Counted from the stretch's first letter, positions 32,449-43,925 are shown. The stretch is DNA of 64,000 nucleotides from Enoplolaimus lenunculus (GCA_030248215.1 JASANG010003160.1:62001-126000), one strand, 5' to 3'. Notes: a model not told the origin generated them from the sequence alone. Made by a program: numbers and translations.

Positions 32449-32657
32449 CACTGCAAAAAATGGTGAGTCAATTTGACTCCCTCTGAAATAGGCTCTACGG
32501 GACTACACAAACTGAGTCAAATTCGACTCCGTCTGAGTCAAACATGTGATTCAGTGAGTCGAATTTGACTCAGACGGAGTCGAATTTGACTCAGATTGTG
32601 TAGTCCCGTAGGGCCTATTTCGGAGAGAGTCAATTTGACTCACCATTTTTTGCAGTG
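32449..32657. mobile_element. Mariner-like MITE, GAGTCAA family, TA on both sides
   Basis: It starts CACTGCAAAAAATGGTGAGT and ends ACTCACCATTTTTTGCAGTG, perfect inverse ends of 20 bp. TA flanks both sides (32447-32448 and 32658-32659). It is the best-preserved copy in the window. Confidence 0.88.
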
Positions 32658-33102
32658 TACAAGCGAATAGTTAAGCTAAACGCTCGGCTACGCCCTCTCA
32701 ATCCATATAAAAATTTCAGAGCTCACAACCCGTTTACTCTGAGCGTCCTGTACTCTTTCTGACTCGTGGCCACCAGATTGGACGCTCGAACAATTAGTGG
32801 ACGCCCACAAATATTTGAGTGGGATTCTTGAATTATGATTTCCTAAATAACGTTTGAACTGCTAAATTGATTTGAAATCAGCATCAAAATTTACGAATGG
32901 CCGTTATGTGTTGACATTTTGACTATTCGTTTGTGGTCTATTTTGACAGCAATGCATTGCATTTATTTATGATCTGTCGATACAAAAATGCTAAAATGAT
33001 AAACATTTAGTATTAATTTGAATATTAATTAAATAAAATTGAATCTACGATAATTCGTTGCCCGACTGCTTGTCGTCCGATACATTTTGTCTCATTTTTT
33101 GA

Positions 33103-33200
33103 TGGTTAATTCCATAATCAAAGCGATATTAGAAATCTGGTTAATTCCATAATCAAAGCGATATTAGAAATCTGGTTAATTCCATAATCAAAGAGAATTT
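33103..33200 (+). repeat. 35-bp tandem repeat, 2.7 copies
   Basis: The unit starts TGGTTAATTCCATAATCAAA and ends GCGATATTAGAAATC. Two identical units are followed by a partial, diverged third. No gene is nearby. Confidence 0.9.
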
Positions 33201-33294
33201 AAAAATTAAATAGCATATCTGTGACATCACAAAGGCTATGACCCATATTAATTACGGTGGCCTGTCCACTGGAAAACACGAATTAAAAGAGTTG

Positions 33295-33548
33295 CACTGT
33301 AAATTTCAGTAAGTTGATTTTAACTCAGAATGAGTTAAATCACTCAGTCATAATTATGACTATCACAACTCGGAATTTTGAGTCGATTCAAATCATTCTG
33401 AGTTAATTTATCAACTCACCCAGTGTCAACTCAACTCACAGTAAGAATCAACTCAACTGAGAGTGAGTTAATGTTTACTGATATTAATTCACAAATAACT
33501 AAACTCGCTAGCTGAATTGATTAATCAACTCATTGAAATTGTCCAGTG
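33295..33548. mobile_element. Mariner-like MITE, TGAGTTGA family
   Basis: It starts CACTGTAAATTTCAGTAAGT and ends CATTGAAATTGTCCAGTG. Internal AACTCACCCAGTGTCAACTC units match the copy at 29316. Fragments of TTAGG and TTCATGTGATAAAGGGTTAA elements follow at 33550-33640. Confidence 0.72.
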
Positions 33549-34089
33549 TGAAAACAGCGAAACTTGGGCTTAAGGTTTTGTTTACGTTTAGGAATACGCT
33601 TAGGTTTTAAGCGAAATATTCATGTGATAAAGGGTTAATTAACGTCACGCTTTTATGTGGTTCTTTCGCGTGAGAAATAGGTTAAGCAGCATATTAACTC
33701 ATTGCAAAACGCACGCAGTTTGGCGTTCGTTTTGAAAACAAGTATATTACATTAACGCCGTCTATTGGTGTGACACATTTTAATGGCTGATTTGGCCTCG
33801 GATGTGAACTTTTAGCAAAGAAACTTTTTTAATATCCGCAAATTAAATGCTTTTATACAAATTGAGTTGCCAGAACACAGCAACGAATAACATCTATCAT
33901 CAGTGTCACGAAACGATCAAAAATTGCATTCAATTGTATGACACACATGTATTTTAAGTAGCGGTTTAATGTCGACACTAATAGTGCCAGTAGTGTTCAA
34001 AAAAAGAATACGGGGGTGCGTTTAACAAACGGGCCCGTAGGCGAAAGAGGGGTGTAGGGGGGCGTAGCCATCCCCTGTTAAAATTATGA

Positions 34090-34470
34090 CGCCCACACAC
34101 AAAAAAGTACTTCTGAATATATTCAGAAAAGTGTTTTCTGTGGCAAATCTGAAAAGTTTTGCTGATATTTAAGACAATTTTTCTAAAAATAACTGGAAAA
34201 CGTTTATTTTCAGACTTTATTTCAGAACGTTTTTTGAAAACATTTCTGTTATAACAGAAATACTTTTCAAGTGCACCTTGCTAAGAATATTTCTCAAATG
34301 TAAGAAATTGTTTCTTAAATATCAGAAATATTATTTTGAGTGCACTAGAAGATTTTCAAATTTGCTTGTAAGGTGTTGAAAACCCTTCAAATGCCCCTCT
34401 TGAAAATTTTTCAACCCCCATCCCCATCTAGCAAGGCGAGCTGGTTACGGGCCTGTACATTCAACATCTT
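34090..34470. repeat. AGAAATATTTCT-rich palindromic stretch plus CCAGCTC repeat
   Basis: 34090-34345 is a series of inverted TTCTGAATATATTCAGAA and AGAAATATT units, ending in GAGTGCACTAG. 34345-34470 is a CAGCTCGCCTTG family copy in reverse (TTGCTTGTAAGGTGTTGAAA to CTGGTTACGGGCC). Confidence 0.45.
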
Positions 34471-35619
34471 AACCAAAAAATTTTCTATCGTGAACAGTGC
34501 CGGAGGAGGCAGGGGTTTGTGGCTCCGCCCACATTGCAGGGTGGGGCCCCCCAATCTCGCGAGCGAAGCAATCGAGAAACCAGAAGCATTGTAAAACTTA
34601 AACGGGTTTTGTTTCAACCAGTTATGGTGGGGGCCCATTTAGGGGTGGGTGGTACCCTCCAAATAGGGGGAATTGAGAGTGACTGTGGCCCTACCGCGAA
34701 AACCGTTTTTTGATACAGAAACTTTTCTGCCTCTACCTGCGAATCTTCATACCTCCTTTGACAATAATTGATCACTTCTGGCCTGGAGTTTATATGAAGT
34801 TGCATACTGGCTCGAGGGAGCGAAAAAATATCGAAATATACAGTTCTAAAGTTTTAACCCGACTGAATGTTCAATTATTCAAAATAATGCATTACACTGA
34901 CGACTGATCGTTCGAAATCCTTATTTTATTGGAGTAGGAGCGTAATCAGGATTGTCAATTGGGAGTCGTCTTGATGACATCCTAAATTTACAGTAAAGGT
35001 TGAATTTTAAACTATTCGTAAAACGATGTAATCGGAAATCTCGGCACAATTTTAAAATTGACGTATCCCAATGAAAAATTTATGTTTTCTGCAGATTCGA
35101 AACGTATATTTGGATCGCTAGACCGCAGACACGCCCTTAATACCGTGCGTGTGAACTAAATGAAACCTAACGAGCGATGCGAGCCAGAAACTATGATTAA
35201 TTTTAGTATTCCATATTTCGTCTTTGTGCAACGTTCACAGAGCGTTTATATTCGTTGAACTGAGAGCGTACACCGATGGACCGGACCGCTTACAGATGGG
35301 ACCAACCCATTTTGAACAACATATTTATTGGCCATGGCCTGTAGTAAAATGTAGAAAATATTTCGTTGCTGAATTGAACGAAACAGATTAATATCTAAAA
35401 AGCACACTGCTCGTGTGGTCAGTTGATTTTAAAATTTCAACCAAATTTTGGCGTTGCTGTCATTAACAGACAGTCGAACGGTGTTTATTAGGTTCCGATT
35501 ATTTAAAACTAAAGACTGTCCCCTTCGAGTCTAACAAATGTTTAGTTGTATGTTTGGTTTACAATCATATTCGCCAGTCTCATGGAGGTTTAGCTAACTT
35601 AAAAGCGATGGGTACCACA
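34471..35619. other. No convincing gene
   Basis: Overlapping frames on both strands at 34373-34907 lie in GC-richer DNA (GGGGCCCCCC-type runs) that looks repeat-derived. The remainder is AT-rich without features. Confidence 0.35.
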
Positions 35620-35830
35620 GCAGGTCCAGTAACCAAGGGGGGCAGGGGCGGCTAAGCCCCTCTTCTGGGAAATTTTCGGCCCCCCTAGAGAATTTTCAAC
35701 CTTGCTTGTAATTCATTGAAAACCCTTTCGTGTAACTCATTGAAAACCTTTGAATGCACCTGCTGAAAATTTTTTAGCCCCCTAGCAAGGAGTGCGGCCT
35801 ACGGGACTGACCGCAACACCCTGTGTGTAA
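35620..35830. repeat. CAGCTC/GGCTACGGGC repeat copy
   Basis: CAGGGGCGGCTAAGCCCCTC, then TTCAACCTTGCTTGTAATTC and CCCCCTAGCAAGGAGTGCGG. It is the family in reverse, with an internal duplication of AACTCATTGAAAACC. Confidence 0.5.
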
Positions 35831-36256
35831 ATTTTTTAAACATTTTCATGCAAAATGATACAAATTTCAAATATTCGGTCTGGTGGTTGAAAATTATTAT
35901 CGTCCGCTTTGACAAATGGAAGAAACGCGCATCCATGTCAGTCACCCATATCACCGTCTTTTGCACCAAATTAACCTTGTTTAGCTTATATTTTGTATTA
36001 GTGCATTGAACAGATCACATGACCTCAAATCCGACAATAAAATTCCATTGGGCCATAAACGTTTAAACCATAGGCTCTGCAGTCTTAACATAGTATCGTT
36101 GAACTCAACCGGTTGAGACATATAATGTCGGCTGCTGCCAATATCCTAGGAAACTGAAATTTTGTAAAATTCGCTGTTTAATTGTGAGATACGGACAACA
36201 GGATAGAGGTTTTCGAAATGAATCACATATAAACTACGCTAATATATATACAACCT

Positions 36257-36562
36257 GGTAATGTATGACTACTATAGAGTCTTTAAAGGGCGTCCAGGTT
36301 TCTGGTGGGTCCATAAAAGAGTAGGTTTAAATTTTAGATTACAATTTTTGCTTAGGCTTAGGCTTAGGCTTAGGCTTAGGCTTAGGAAGACATTTTTGCA
36401 ACGCTTAGGCTTAGGGCTTAGGCTTAGGCTTAGGCTTAGGCTTAGGTTTAGGCTTAGGCTTAGGCTTAGGCTTAGGAAGACATTTTTGCAACGCTTAGGC
36501 TTAGGCTTAGGCTTAGAAAATACGCTTAATCTACAGTTACGCCCCTTAAAGTAACATTGGCC
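36257..36562 (-). mobile_element. Telomere-hexamer MITE, subtype C, long TTAGGC runs
   Basis: The right end is GCCCCTTAAAGTAACATTGGCC-like. The left end is altered but keeps TTTAAAGGGCGTCCAGG. It holds the longest uninterrupted TTAGGC runs in the window (five to six in a row), in two blocks separated by AAGACATTTTTGCAACGC. Confidence 0.82.
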
Positions 36563-36676
36563 GAGTCATTAGTGCGTCAATATGTTCAGATAAGGACGAA
36601 CGACAACTGAAAAACACATGCAGTTTAAGAGTCCAAATTTACTCTCAATGCCACTAAAAGCAACCGTAGGTATGAC

Positions 36677-36846
36677 GGCCAATGTAAAGAACAGGGGCGG
36701 AACATTAGTATAACGATATTCCTAAACCTAAACCTAAGCCTAAGCGTAACAACGAGCATATTCCTAAGCCTAAGCCTAAGTGAAGCAAAAAAATTAGCCT
36801 AAAGCCTAAGCTTACTCAAATGTGCAGTCCCACAGAACAACGTTGT
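36677..36846 (+). mobile_element. Telomere-hexamer MITE, subtype A, right end lost
   Basis: It starts GGCCAATGTAAAGAACAGGG and reaches GTCCCACAGAACAACGTTG, after which the expected CCGCCCCTG terminus is absent. A following 89-codon frame begins inside it and is not a recognised gene. Confidence 0.75.
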
Positions 36847-37294
36847 ATGTGACCAGTTCAAAAAATTATTCGCTGAATATTATTGTCGCAAACAAAACGT
36901 CAGATAACGCTTCGGTTGACCTCAGCCAAAAAAAGCACCATTTGATGAAAGTCTACAGCAGGTTTAGAAAGGAAAACACTGTCAAAAACCAATTATCAAA
37001 CATACCCCCAAAGCACAATAAAAGCCTATCAACTTCCGGTTGTTACGCTCTTGAAGTATGTACGTGTGATTTGAGTTTAGGTAAAACTTGACCAGACTTA
37101 CGACTATTTTGTTCTCGTTTATGGTGTACAATGTTTATTTGCTACAGCCAGTAAGGCGGAGTTGGTTAAACCAGCCGACCTGGCTTCAAGATAGTCGTTT
37201 CATTCACTGCTATTTTGAACTGAAAATTTTTTAGTAAAGTTTTGAACTGAAATAACGGTAATGATGCCGATTTATACTTGTTTACAAATATTAA

Positions 37295-37390
37295 ATGGTC
37301 TCCGGCGACGTACGGCTCCGGTGTTCGCGTCATATACCACACAGTGACGTACGGCGACACACGGCCAGAAACGGAGCTGAACGAAGATAA
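37295..37390. repeat. GACGTACGGC repeat
   Basis: TCCGGCGACGTACGGCTCCG and GTGACGTACGGCGACACACG resemble the GC-rich foldback family at 4141 and 41460. Its boundaries are unclear. Confidence 0.35.
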
Positions 37391-37540
37391 GTATAGCGGC
37401 ACCCAAATGGTTAAGTTAGTGACCCAGAAAAGTATATTTAAACGACTTTTTTGAATCTTTCGATATTCGCATAGTCGTATTGCTGCGGGGGGTGTGGAAA
37501 ATGCTACAGATGATATCTGCAAAATTCACTTCATTTTTAC

Positions 37541-37723
37541 AGCCCGTGTATAGAACACGACCGAAACAGTAGTATAAGCATATTCCTAAGCCTAAGCCTA
37601 AGCGTAAAGAACATATTTTTAAGCCAAAGCCTAAGCCTAAGCAAAAAAAGTTCGTCTAAAGATTTAGCTATCTCTGTTACAGCCACGCAGGAAAACGTTC
37701 CAACCCTGTTCTATACATGGGCC
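37541..37723 (+). mobile_element. Telomere-hexamer MITE, subtype B
   Basis: It starts AGCCCGTGTATAGAACACGA and ends CCCTGTTCTATACATGGGCC. The flanks ATTTTTAC and ATGTTTAC match at 7 of 8 bases. Confidence 0.85.
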
Positions 37724-37988
37724 ATGTTTACGATCGCAAGAGACTAAAGACGTGGCGTAAGCATTAATATCGCTTCTGTATAAATTAGCAAACCCTAATA
37801 TAATCTAGCATTTCAAGTACTCTAAAGTGTTTGTAGTAATATTTCGGTTTTGGAAGCCAAAAACACAATATCAACTATTAATACATTCCACAGAAATATA
37901 AAATACATTCCAATCATTTGATTTTCGCTATTCGTTCAGCAGAAAACACAAAACCAATTTGTTGCTCACAATTTAATTTCATAAAGTT

Positions 37989-38435
37989 AAGCACTATTCA
38001 CACGTGCAAGTTTTTGTTCACAAGTTTGGTCACGAAACAGCTTCCAAGTGCTTCCAGGTGCAAATCATTCACTGAAATTCATGTCATTAAATTTAATTAA
38101 AAAAGTGTGAACGCAGTTGCAAGTCGCTTGAATCTCTTGCATTTGAATATTGATTGGTTGACCGAATAGTGTGTTGTTGTGCGCATCTTGAATGAATTCC
38201 AACTTTTGAATTTTATTCAAGAAGTTTAAATTAATTCATCATCTTTGGCTGAACTGATAATTCATAGCGTGTGCTTGATATTTATTACAGTTCTCTACAA
38301 ATTATTCATATAAATCTGTGTCAACATTCAGAACGAAACTGCTGTACCTTTGCAAATACTTGCAGCTGCAAATATTTCGCGCAAGTTGCACTTGCGAGTT
38401 CTCACTGCGAAAACTTGAACGTGTGAATAGCGCTT
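37989..38435. mobile_element. Foldback element, AAGCACTATTCACACGTGCA ends
   Basis: The left end AAGCACTATTCACACGTGCA and the right end AACTTGAACGTGTGAATAGC then GCTT are inverse copies of about 28 bp. Several internal GCAAGT/ACTTGC pairs add hairpins. It is 447 bp and non-coding. Confidence 0.7.
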
Positions 38436-38582
38436 TATTTTTAAAAATTTGAAATAAAATTTAAAATGAATTTTTTATAAAAATGCTGAACACAACGACA
38501 ATAAGCTTTATTTCTGATCTACTGCACTTTATTAACATGTCGGGCTGGTTTGTTGCATTCGTATTTTGTAATTACCTATATT

Positions 38583-38760
38583 ACACAGGGCTATAGCCAG
38601 CTCAATCCACTACAGGGCCAAGATAAGTTCAGGGGAAGCATGCGGTTGAAACAACACTTACATTGCGGGGCTAAAACGTTTTTACAGGGCCAACACTTAT
38701 CTAGAGGTAGGCGCTCCGATTCCTTTTGGTTACGGTACCTATACTACGCCAAATTAAAAA
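38583..38760. repeat. CAGCTC family repeat copy
   Basis: GGGCTATAGCCAGCTCAATC, then GGGGAAGCATGCGGTTGAAA and TTGGTTACGG. It is a degenerate member of the family. Confidence 0.4.
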
Positions 38761-38987
38761 AACAACTATTTGATTCGTTATATAAATGTTCATTATCGTT
38801 CTACTGTCCGTGGACTAATCAAAACTTTTTTCAGTACTTCGAATAACTCAATTTAAAATTTGTCGTCTGTATTTTGAAACTAATCAGACCGTTTTGGCAA
38901 ATGGCCATCTGCCACGTCAGATAGCGATAAAGTTGTCAAGCGAAAAACGAATGAGCGGCATACAAACAAATTTGCCAGCGTACTCAC

Positions 38988-39236
38988 TAAACATATACTT
39001 AAAATTAAGTAAAACTGTTGCCGATTTAAGTGTCGGTTTTACTTAGTGCTTGGCAAAGTTTTAGTTAATTTTAAGCAAACACAAAATTGTTAGCTTTACA
39101 TTTAGCTTAATTAATCAAGAAATGACAGTCGTAGTTTTACGTTACATTATTTAAGCAAAGATTACATACTCAATATTTAGTACACTTACACTTAAAAAAG
39201 TTAGTAAAATATAACTAAAGTATTTTAAGTAGAGTG
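38988..39236. mobile_element. Foldback element, CACTAAACATATACTTAAAA ends
   Basis: CACTAAACATATACTTAAAA at the left faces ACTAAAGTATTTTAAGTAGA then GTG at the right. It is rich in TTAAGTAAAAC/GTTTTACTTA pairs. No target duplication was established. Confidence 0.45.
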
Positions 39237-40285
39237 TTTTTACAGAGTAGTAAAACCAGCGGTCACTTCAAAACAGCACTGAGTCAATGGTTCATAAGGT
39301 ATAAGACCTGTTGCCAACTGGTGATACGTGTCACACATAGCTGAGAATAGATCTATAATTGACAGTGCTTTTAACGCAACATCTTCCTATTAAAACATTT
39401 AGGTGAACGGACGAGATTACTGTCACAAAGCTATGATATTCTGAATAATTACATAAGTGATATGAAAAATATACATGTCGTAGGGCAATCTGCTATTCAG
39501 GCAAATTACTAATTGGCCTAGCACCTTTTGCTATTTTAAGTAATAGCCGTTTCACCTACGCTAAACTGCTATTAAACTAATAGACCAATCAGATTTGATT
39601 ATTTGAACAGACGCAATACCGTTCACCAATCACCGTTGGTAATACATCACTGCCGTTTTGCGAAATATTACAATTGCAAATTAGCCTACGCCAAACTGCT
39701 ATTTGCTTCGAATCGCATAGATTGGCCTATGCCAATTGGTCAATTCGTCTGAATATCAGATTAGCCTACGACATATACACAAGAATTCAACACCAGATAC
39801 AATTACTTAGTAAAAATTATACGCTTGGGTCACTTGTATTAACACATGTACACATAGCTTTAGTTATGTGGTGCTTAGTTCCTCTGTAGCTGTTATAAAG
39901 AACAGGTGAAACTGGCACGTTTAGACCAAACAACACATATCACTGCCGGATCGAGAAATTTTCAAAGGTGGCCGACCTTATGTATATTGCGGCGAAATTA
40001 CTAAATCGAAAAATGTGCAGAATCGAACATTTATGCTAAGCGTTAATCAAGACGTTCAAACCAAAAAGTGACATGAGCATTCATCATTATTCACCCCCGT
40101 TTGTAGGTGCCGTTTGCAAATATTCATGTGGAATAAATTCATGAACAACGGTGTGTCATACAAACCATGAATGCCCCGACAGCTTTTACAGCTACGGTTT
40201 AGTAAACTCAAACAGAAATATTTGACGGTTCTAAGCACATTAGTGTGTTGTAAATGGTTTATTCTATAAGCTGTAACAAGTTAAA
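39237..40285. other. No gene; short degenerate repeats
   Basis: CCTACGCTAAACTGCTATT and TTAGCCTACGCCAAACTGCT recur at 39553 and 39680. The 71-codon plus frame at 39674-39889 is built on these repeats. Nothing else was recognised. Confidence 0.35.
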
Positions 40286-40372
40286 GTATAATATATATAC
40301 ATGTATATATATGTATATATATACATATATACATACATATATTTACATATATACATATATACATACATATAT
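40286..40372. repeat. Simple (AT/AC) repeat
   Basis: ATATATACATGTATATATAT with recurrent ATACATAT units over about 87 bp. Confidence 0.9.
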
Positions 40373-40373
40373 C

Positions 40374-41402
40374 AGGGTTTAAACAGGAACAAAATTTTGT
40401 CTGAACAGGAACAGAAAATGAATTGCTTTGCAGGAAGAACAGGAACTGGAACCGGAGTTAGAATAACTTTCACCGAATTACTGTTGGTGTTTTTAGAAAA
40501 CCTGACAAAAAACGGCTTAAGCAAATTTTGAGCTGTTTAATCATCAAGTTTTACCAAACCATATCAGAAACAGTTTATTAAACAGAATTGAAGTAAAATT
40601 GAAAATATTTCGATTTTATTTAGTGAAATTTGTTTTAAATAACTGAATATGGACTAAAACACAAAAAAAGCAACACAAATTTTATGCGCAAATCATATGG
40701 CTGAAATAAATATATGCATTTTGCATTTCTATTTAAAAATCACTACCGATCAAGCAGTAATTTATTACTCAACGTCTTTCCAATATCTAAATGCCATAAT
40801 ATTTGTTTTATATAATAATATTTCAGCTTTTTAAAATGTAAATTAGCAAAAAGAATCAAGAAACCGATAAGTCGACTAATGGATTTTTAGTTTTATACCC
40901 AGACAACTGCTACAAATAATTGCCTTTAATTTTGATTAGAGCATCTAATAACGATGCGGTGTTGTGAAAATCAGGTCGTACTTCAATAACACGACCGTCG
41001 TCGAGAGTGCCGAGGTTAGCAACCCCTACCCCCAAGGGAAGGGGTTGCGCTCCTCTCTGGATGGCATCTTTCGGCGATCGGGTCAACAAATGTGTGGACA
41101 CACTCGTTAAAATTGGAACATTTTTAGGTTTATTCGTCGAATTTGTAGGTAGCTGTACTGGACTATTTTCAACTAAAATAAACATTGCAATTATTGGTAT
41201 TCCGAACACAAGAGCTTCCGCGAACCATTATGGAACTGCGTAGTCCATGGGCCGGTCTTCAGTGGCACCGAACTTATAAGGCGCCCAAATTCGAAAGTTT
41301 ACAATGTGATTCGATGTCAAAAATACCAGGGTTCCACTGCAATTTCTGTTCCGGCCGGAATTAAAGCAAAAAACAATCGATTCTTCTTCCTGTTCCTGCA
41401 TT
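40374..41402. mobile_element. Possible hAT-like element, CAGGGTTTAAACAGGAAC start
   Basis: CAGGGTTTAAACAGGAACAA and ACTGGAACCGGAGTT at the left face TTCTGTTCCGGCCGGAAT and CTTCCTGTTCCTGCATTG at the right. The ends are weakly inverted. A possible coding exon (40910-41240) lies inside. Confidence 0.35.
40910..41240 (-). CDS. Possible terminal exon with a membrane segment
   Basis: On the minus strand about 108 codons stay open, from WFAEALVFGIPIIAMFI to a stop after LLDALIKIKGNYL. Residues near the start form one hydrophobic segment, followed by a Ser/Thr/Pro-rich and then charged tail. I recognise no family. An acceptor such as GCGGAAG is possible. It may equally be captured or chance sequence inside a repeat. 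Confidence 0.3.
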
Positions 41403-41459
41403 GTAGAACGCAGCTACTTACCAAAAATTTGGGCAAAATTTTTTAAGGTATTACGCTAA

Positions 41460-41604
41460 ATAATTTTAGCCGCCGTGCGTCACCCACACTGCGCCGTCCG
41501 TCATTCGAACGGCGCCGTCCGCGGTACGGGTGACGGACGACGCCGTACGAGTGACGTACGATGACGGATGCGTAACGGACGTCAAGTACAGCGCAATCCT
41601 AAGA
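41460..41604. mobile_element. GC-rich foldback element (GACGGACGGCGCC family)
   Basis: GCCGTGCGTCACCC...GGCGCCGTCC faces GGGTGACGGACGACGCCGTA, and ACGGACGTCAAGTACAGCGC matches the end of the 4141 copy. Confidence 0.5.
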
Positions 41605-41704
41605 TTTTGTACTGGAATTGAAGAAAAATGTGCAATTTCTCCCTCGCATCGCTTACGAACAATTATTCAACTACTACCAAGCAAACAGACTAACGAGTGA
41701 TGTA

Positions 41705-41744
41705 CGCTTAATCTACTGTTATGCCCCTCAAAGTAACATTGGCC
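41705..41744 (-). repeat. Terminal fragment of a subtype C MITE
   Basis: GCTTAATCTACTGTTATGCC and CCTCAAAGTAACATTGGCC are the right end only. Confidence 0.65.
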
Positions 41745-41835
41745 AAAGTATTTGTTGTACTCGTTTCAATGGCATATAGGGTTAAAACAAGTTTACAACG
41801 CCTATCAACAACTGGTGATACGCGTTAGTCATGTT

Positions 41836-42032
41836 GGCCCACGTAAAGATCAGGGGCGGAACGTTTTTCTGTGAGACTGCAATAGAGTAAGCATAAGATT
41901 TAGACTTATTTTTTGGCTTGGCCTAGGCTTAACGTTTAGGCTTACGCTTACGAATAAACTCATTCTTACAGTTAGGCTTAGGCTTAGGAATGCGCTTACA
42001 ATACTGTTTAGCCCCTGTTTTTTACATTGGCC
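41836..42032 (-). mobile_element. Telomere-hexamer MITE, subtype A
   Basis: It starts GGCCCACGTAAAGATCAGGG and ends CCCTGTTTTTTACATTGGCC. The flanks GTCATGTT and CTCAAGTT match at 6 of 8 bases. Confidence 0.82.
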
Positions 42033-42129
42033 CTCAAGTTTGAGAATACGGACATAAGTAGATCAAAATTTTTGATTAACTTTCATAAAAACACCGATTA
42101 ATTTTTCGTACTGGTGCTACAAATGTATT

Positions 42130-42396
42130 TTAACCGCTTCTCACATTGAGTTGCCTGTACGCAACTCAGCGCAGTGTTTATACTTTAAATAGTATATATC
42201 GCACAGTGTTTAACAATTGCAACACGTAAACATAGTACTAAATCACCGCAAGACGTGAGAGCCCCCACGGCCTCGAGCGTCTGTTATAGCTGAATGGTGA
42301 TGGTATACGCCCCCCACTCCAGTCACTGGAGTTCGAATCCTAGCATAAAAGTAGGTCTCAGGGGAAATAGAAAATATTCATGTGACAAAGGGTTAA
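42130..42396 (+). mobile_element. TTAA-flanked element carrying a tRNA-like unit
   Basis: TTAA is at both ends, with TTAACCGCTTCTCACATTGA and TTCATGTGACAAAGGGTTAA. It has a TAGCTGAATGG A box and GAGTTCGAATCC B box. Nearly the whole length matches the 19590 copy. Confidence 0.82.
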
Positions 42397-42455
42397 ACAA
42401 TCTGTAGGGAAAACGTCAATAGTCGAGCAATATGTGAGGACTTTCCACTAGTCTA

Positions 42456-43427
42456 GTGACCCGAATAAGAGAGGGATTGATATGTATTTGGTCTTTCCAG
42501 ACGGCGCCCCCTGTTATTTGGTTACGGACAGTTATTTATTTTTAACCCACGCTCCGCCACCCTTCGTTACTGATATAATCGAAGCAGTGCGTGACATCAT
42601 TTTGCCCCATTGGCCGAAGAAATAGACATATGTATTTTTAAATACTAATTCCTTTCAATTTTCATATTAGTACCGCGGTCATGGCGTAGCAAAGATTATG
42701 AAAAGTAGGCTTTACGTTCTGCAAAAATTTCGAAGGAGAGTCTACTTTAGATCCTAAAAATAGCAATCATTTGCACCAATACGGATGTAAAATAGGTTTG
42801 TAGTCCACTGTACTACAATCAAGCTTGTTGGTTATCTATAAGCTTGAACTGCAGAGGTTTCTGCGGCTTATCCAATGCTCGCTCAACGCATGCTTGATAT
42901 ATTTACAAGCTATTACTGACGAATCTGAGAGGCATTTTAGTGCAGGTAGCAACGGATTAACCGGGATTCGCAGCCTTTTGCATCCGTCTGTCATTGGAGC
43001 TTTTGCGGCTCTGACGGAAGTAGCAGTGAACAAATTTGGAGAAATATGAAATAGTTTGCGGGCCTGGGCCGTACAAAAACGGGCCGGTTCCAACCCTGTA
43101 TCCGGTGCAGCAATTATCCGTTGAACTAAAACGTTTGTCTTGTATCAAAAGCTTGAGCGATAATGCAAGGTTATAAGGAATGTATATATACTTTCAAAAC
43201 TTAAGTATGCTTAAAATTTCGAATTCAACCTTATTTGGGCCTGGAGTTTATTCATGCACAATTAGGGACAATTGGCATTTATGGACACTAATTAATGTTT
43301 AGGGACTATATCCGCTAACGAACTCTATTCGCTTCTTACGGATCCCCTTATTAGGGATACGGACTCCTAGTGATTGGGACTCAAAATGGGGACCTCCTCT
43401 CTTGTTACCCCCTCTTATTCGGGTCAC
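42456..43427 (+). mobile_element. TA-flanked MITE interrupted by a hAT fragment
   Basis: It has ends GTGACCCGAATAAGAGAGGG and CCTCTTATTCGGGTCAC. Compared with the 365-bp copy at 22117 it carries about 550 extra bases between about 42577 and 43138. Confidence 0.7.
42825..43049 (+). pseudogene. Decayed hAT transposase C-terminal fragment
   Basis: The frame contains ESERHFSAGSNGLTGIR...LHPSVIGAFAAL, which fits the hAT C-terminal dimerisation pattern (S-E-R-x-F-S, then R, L-x-P-x-x-V). It stops at GAAATATGA and is followed 49 bp later by CCAACCCTG, a hAT-type right end (43090-43098). The upstream catalytic part and left end are missing. It is inserted inside a TA-flanked MITE. Confidence 0.5.
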
Positions 43428-43630
43428 CACTAGAGCATCTATTAACAACGAGAGCAATTATTATAATTTTATTATGAAAATCGAAATTCATTCAGTAAAT
43501 GCGCTATCGGCACACATTTGAAGATCAAAAACAGCTAAAACTAAACTTGAGCGGAGCGGAAAAAACCCATAAAAAGAATCCATGTTTGTTTTTGCAATAT
43601 TCGTATCCTTTCACAACATTTATAAAATTG

Positions 43631-43925
43631 GGCCAATGTTTACTTTAAGGGGCGTAACAGTAGATTAAGCGTATTTTCTAAGCCTAAGCCTAAGCCTAAG
43701 CGTTCCAAAAATGTGTTCCTAAGCCTAAGCGTAAGCCTAAACATTGCAAAAATGTGTTCCTAAGCCTAAGCCTAACCGTTGCAAAAAATGTGTTCCTAAG
43801 CCTTATAGCCGCAGCTTAAGCCGCAGCCTAAGCCTAAGCCTAAGCTTAAGCCAAAAAATGTAATCTAAATCTACTCTTTTATAGACCCACCAGAAACCTT
43901 AACGCCCCTTGCAGTAACATGGGAC
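43631..43925 (+). mobile_element. Telomere-hexamer MITE, subtype C
   Basis: It starts GGCCAATGTTTACTTTAAGG and ends CCCCTTGCAGTAACATGGGAC-like. The flanks TAAAATTG and TAAAATAG match at 7 of 8 bases. Four CCTAAG blocks are separated by GTTGCAAAAATGTGTTCC. Confidence 0.88.

Noticed and set aside
33103-33200. CRISPR array
   Set aside because: It has direct repeats without spacers, only 2.7 units, and a eukaryotic context.
34411-34713. Overlapping frames near 34.4-34.7 kb as a gene
   Set aside because: Three frames on both strands share GC-rich repeat-like DNA, with no domain and no splice context.
36257-36562. True telomere or chromosome end
   Set aside because: The TTAGGC runs are short, bounded by MITE ends, and face unrelated DNA on both sides.
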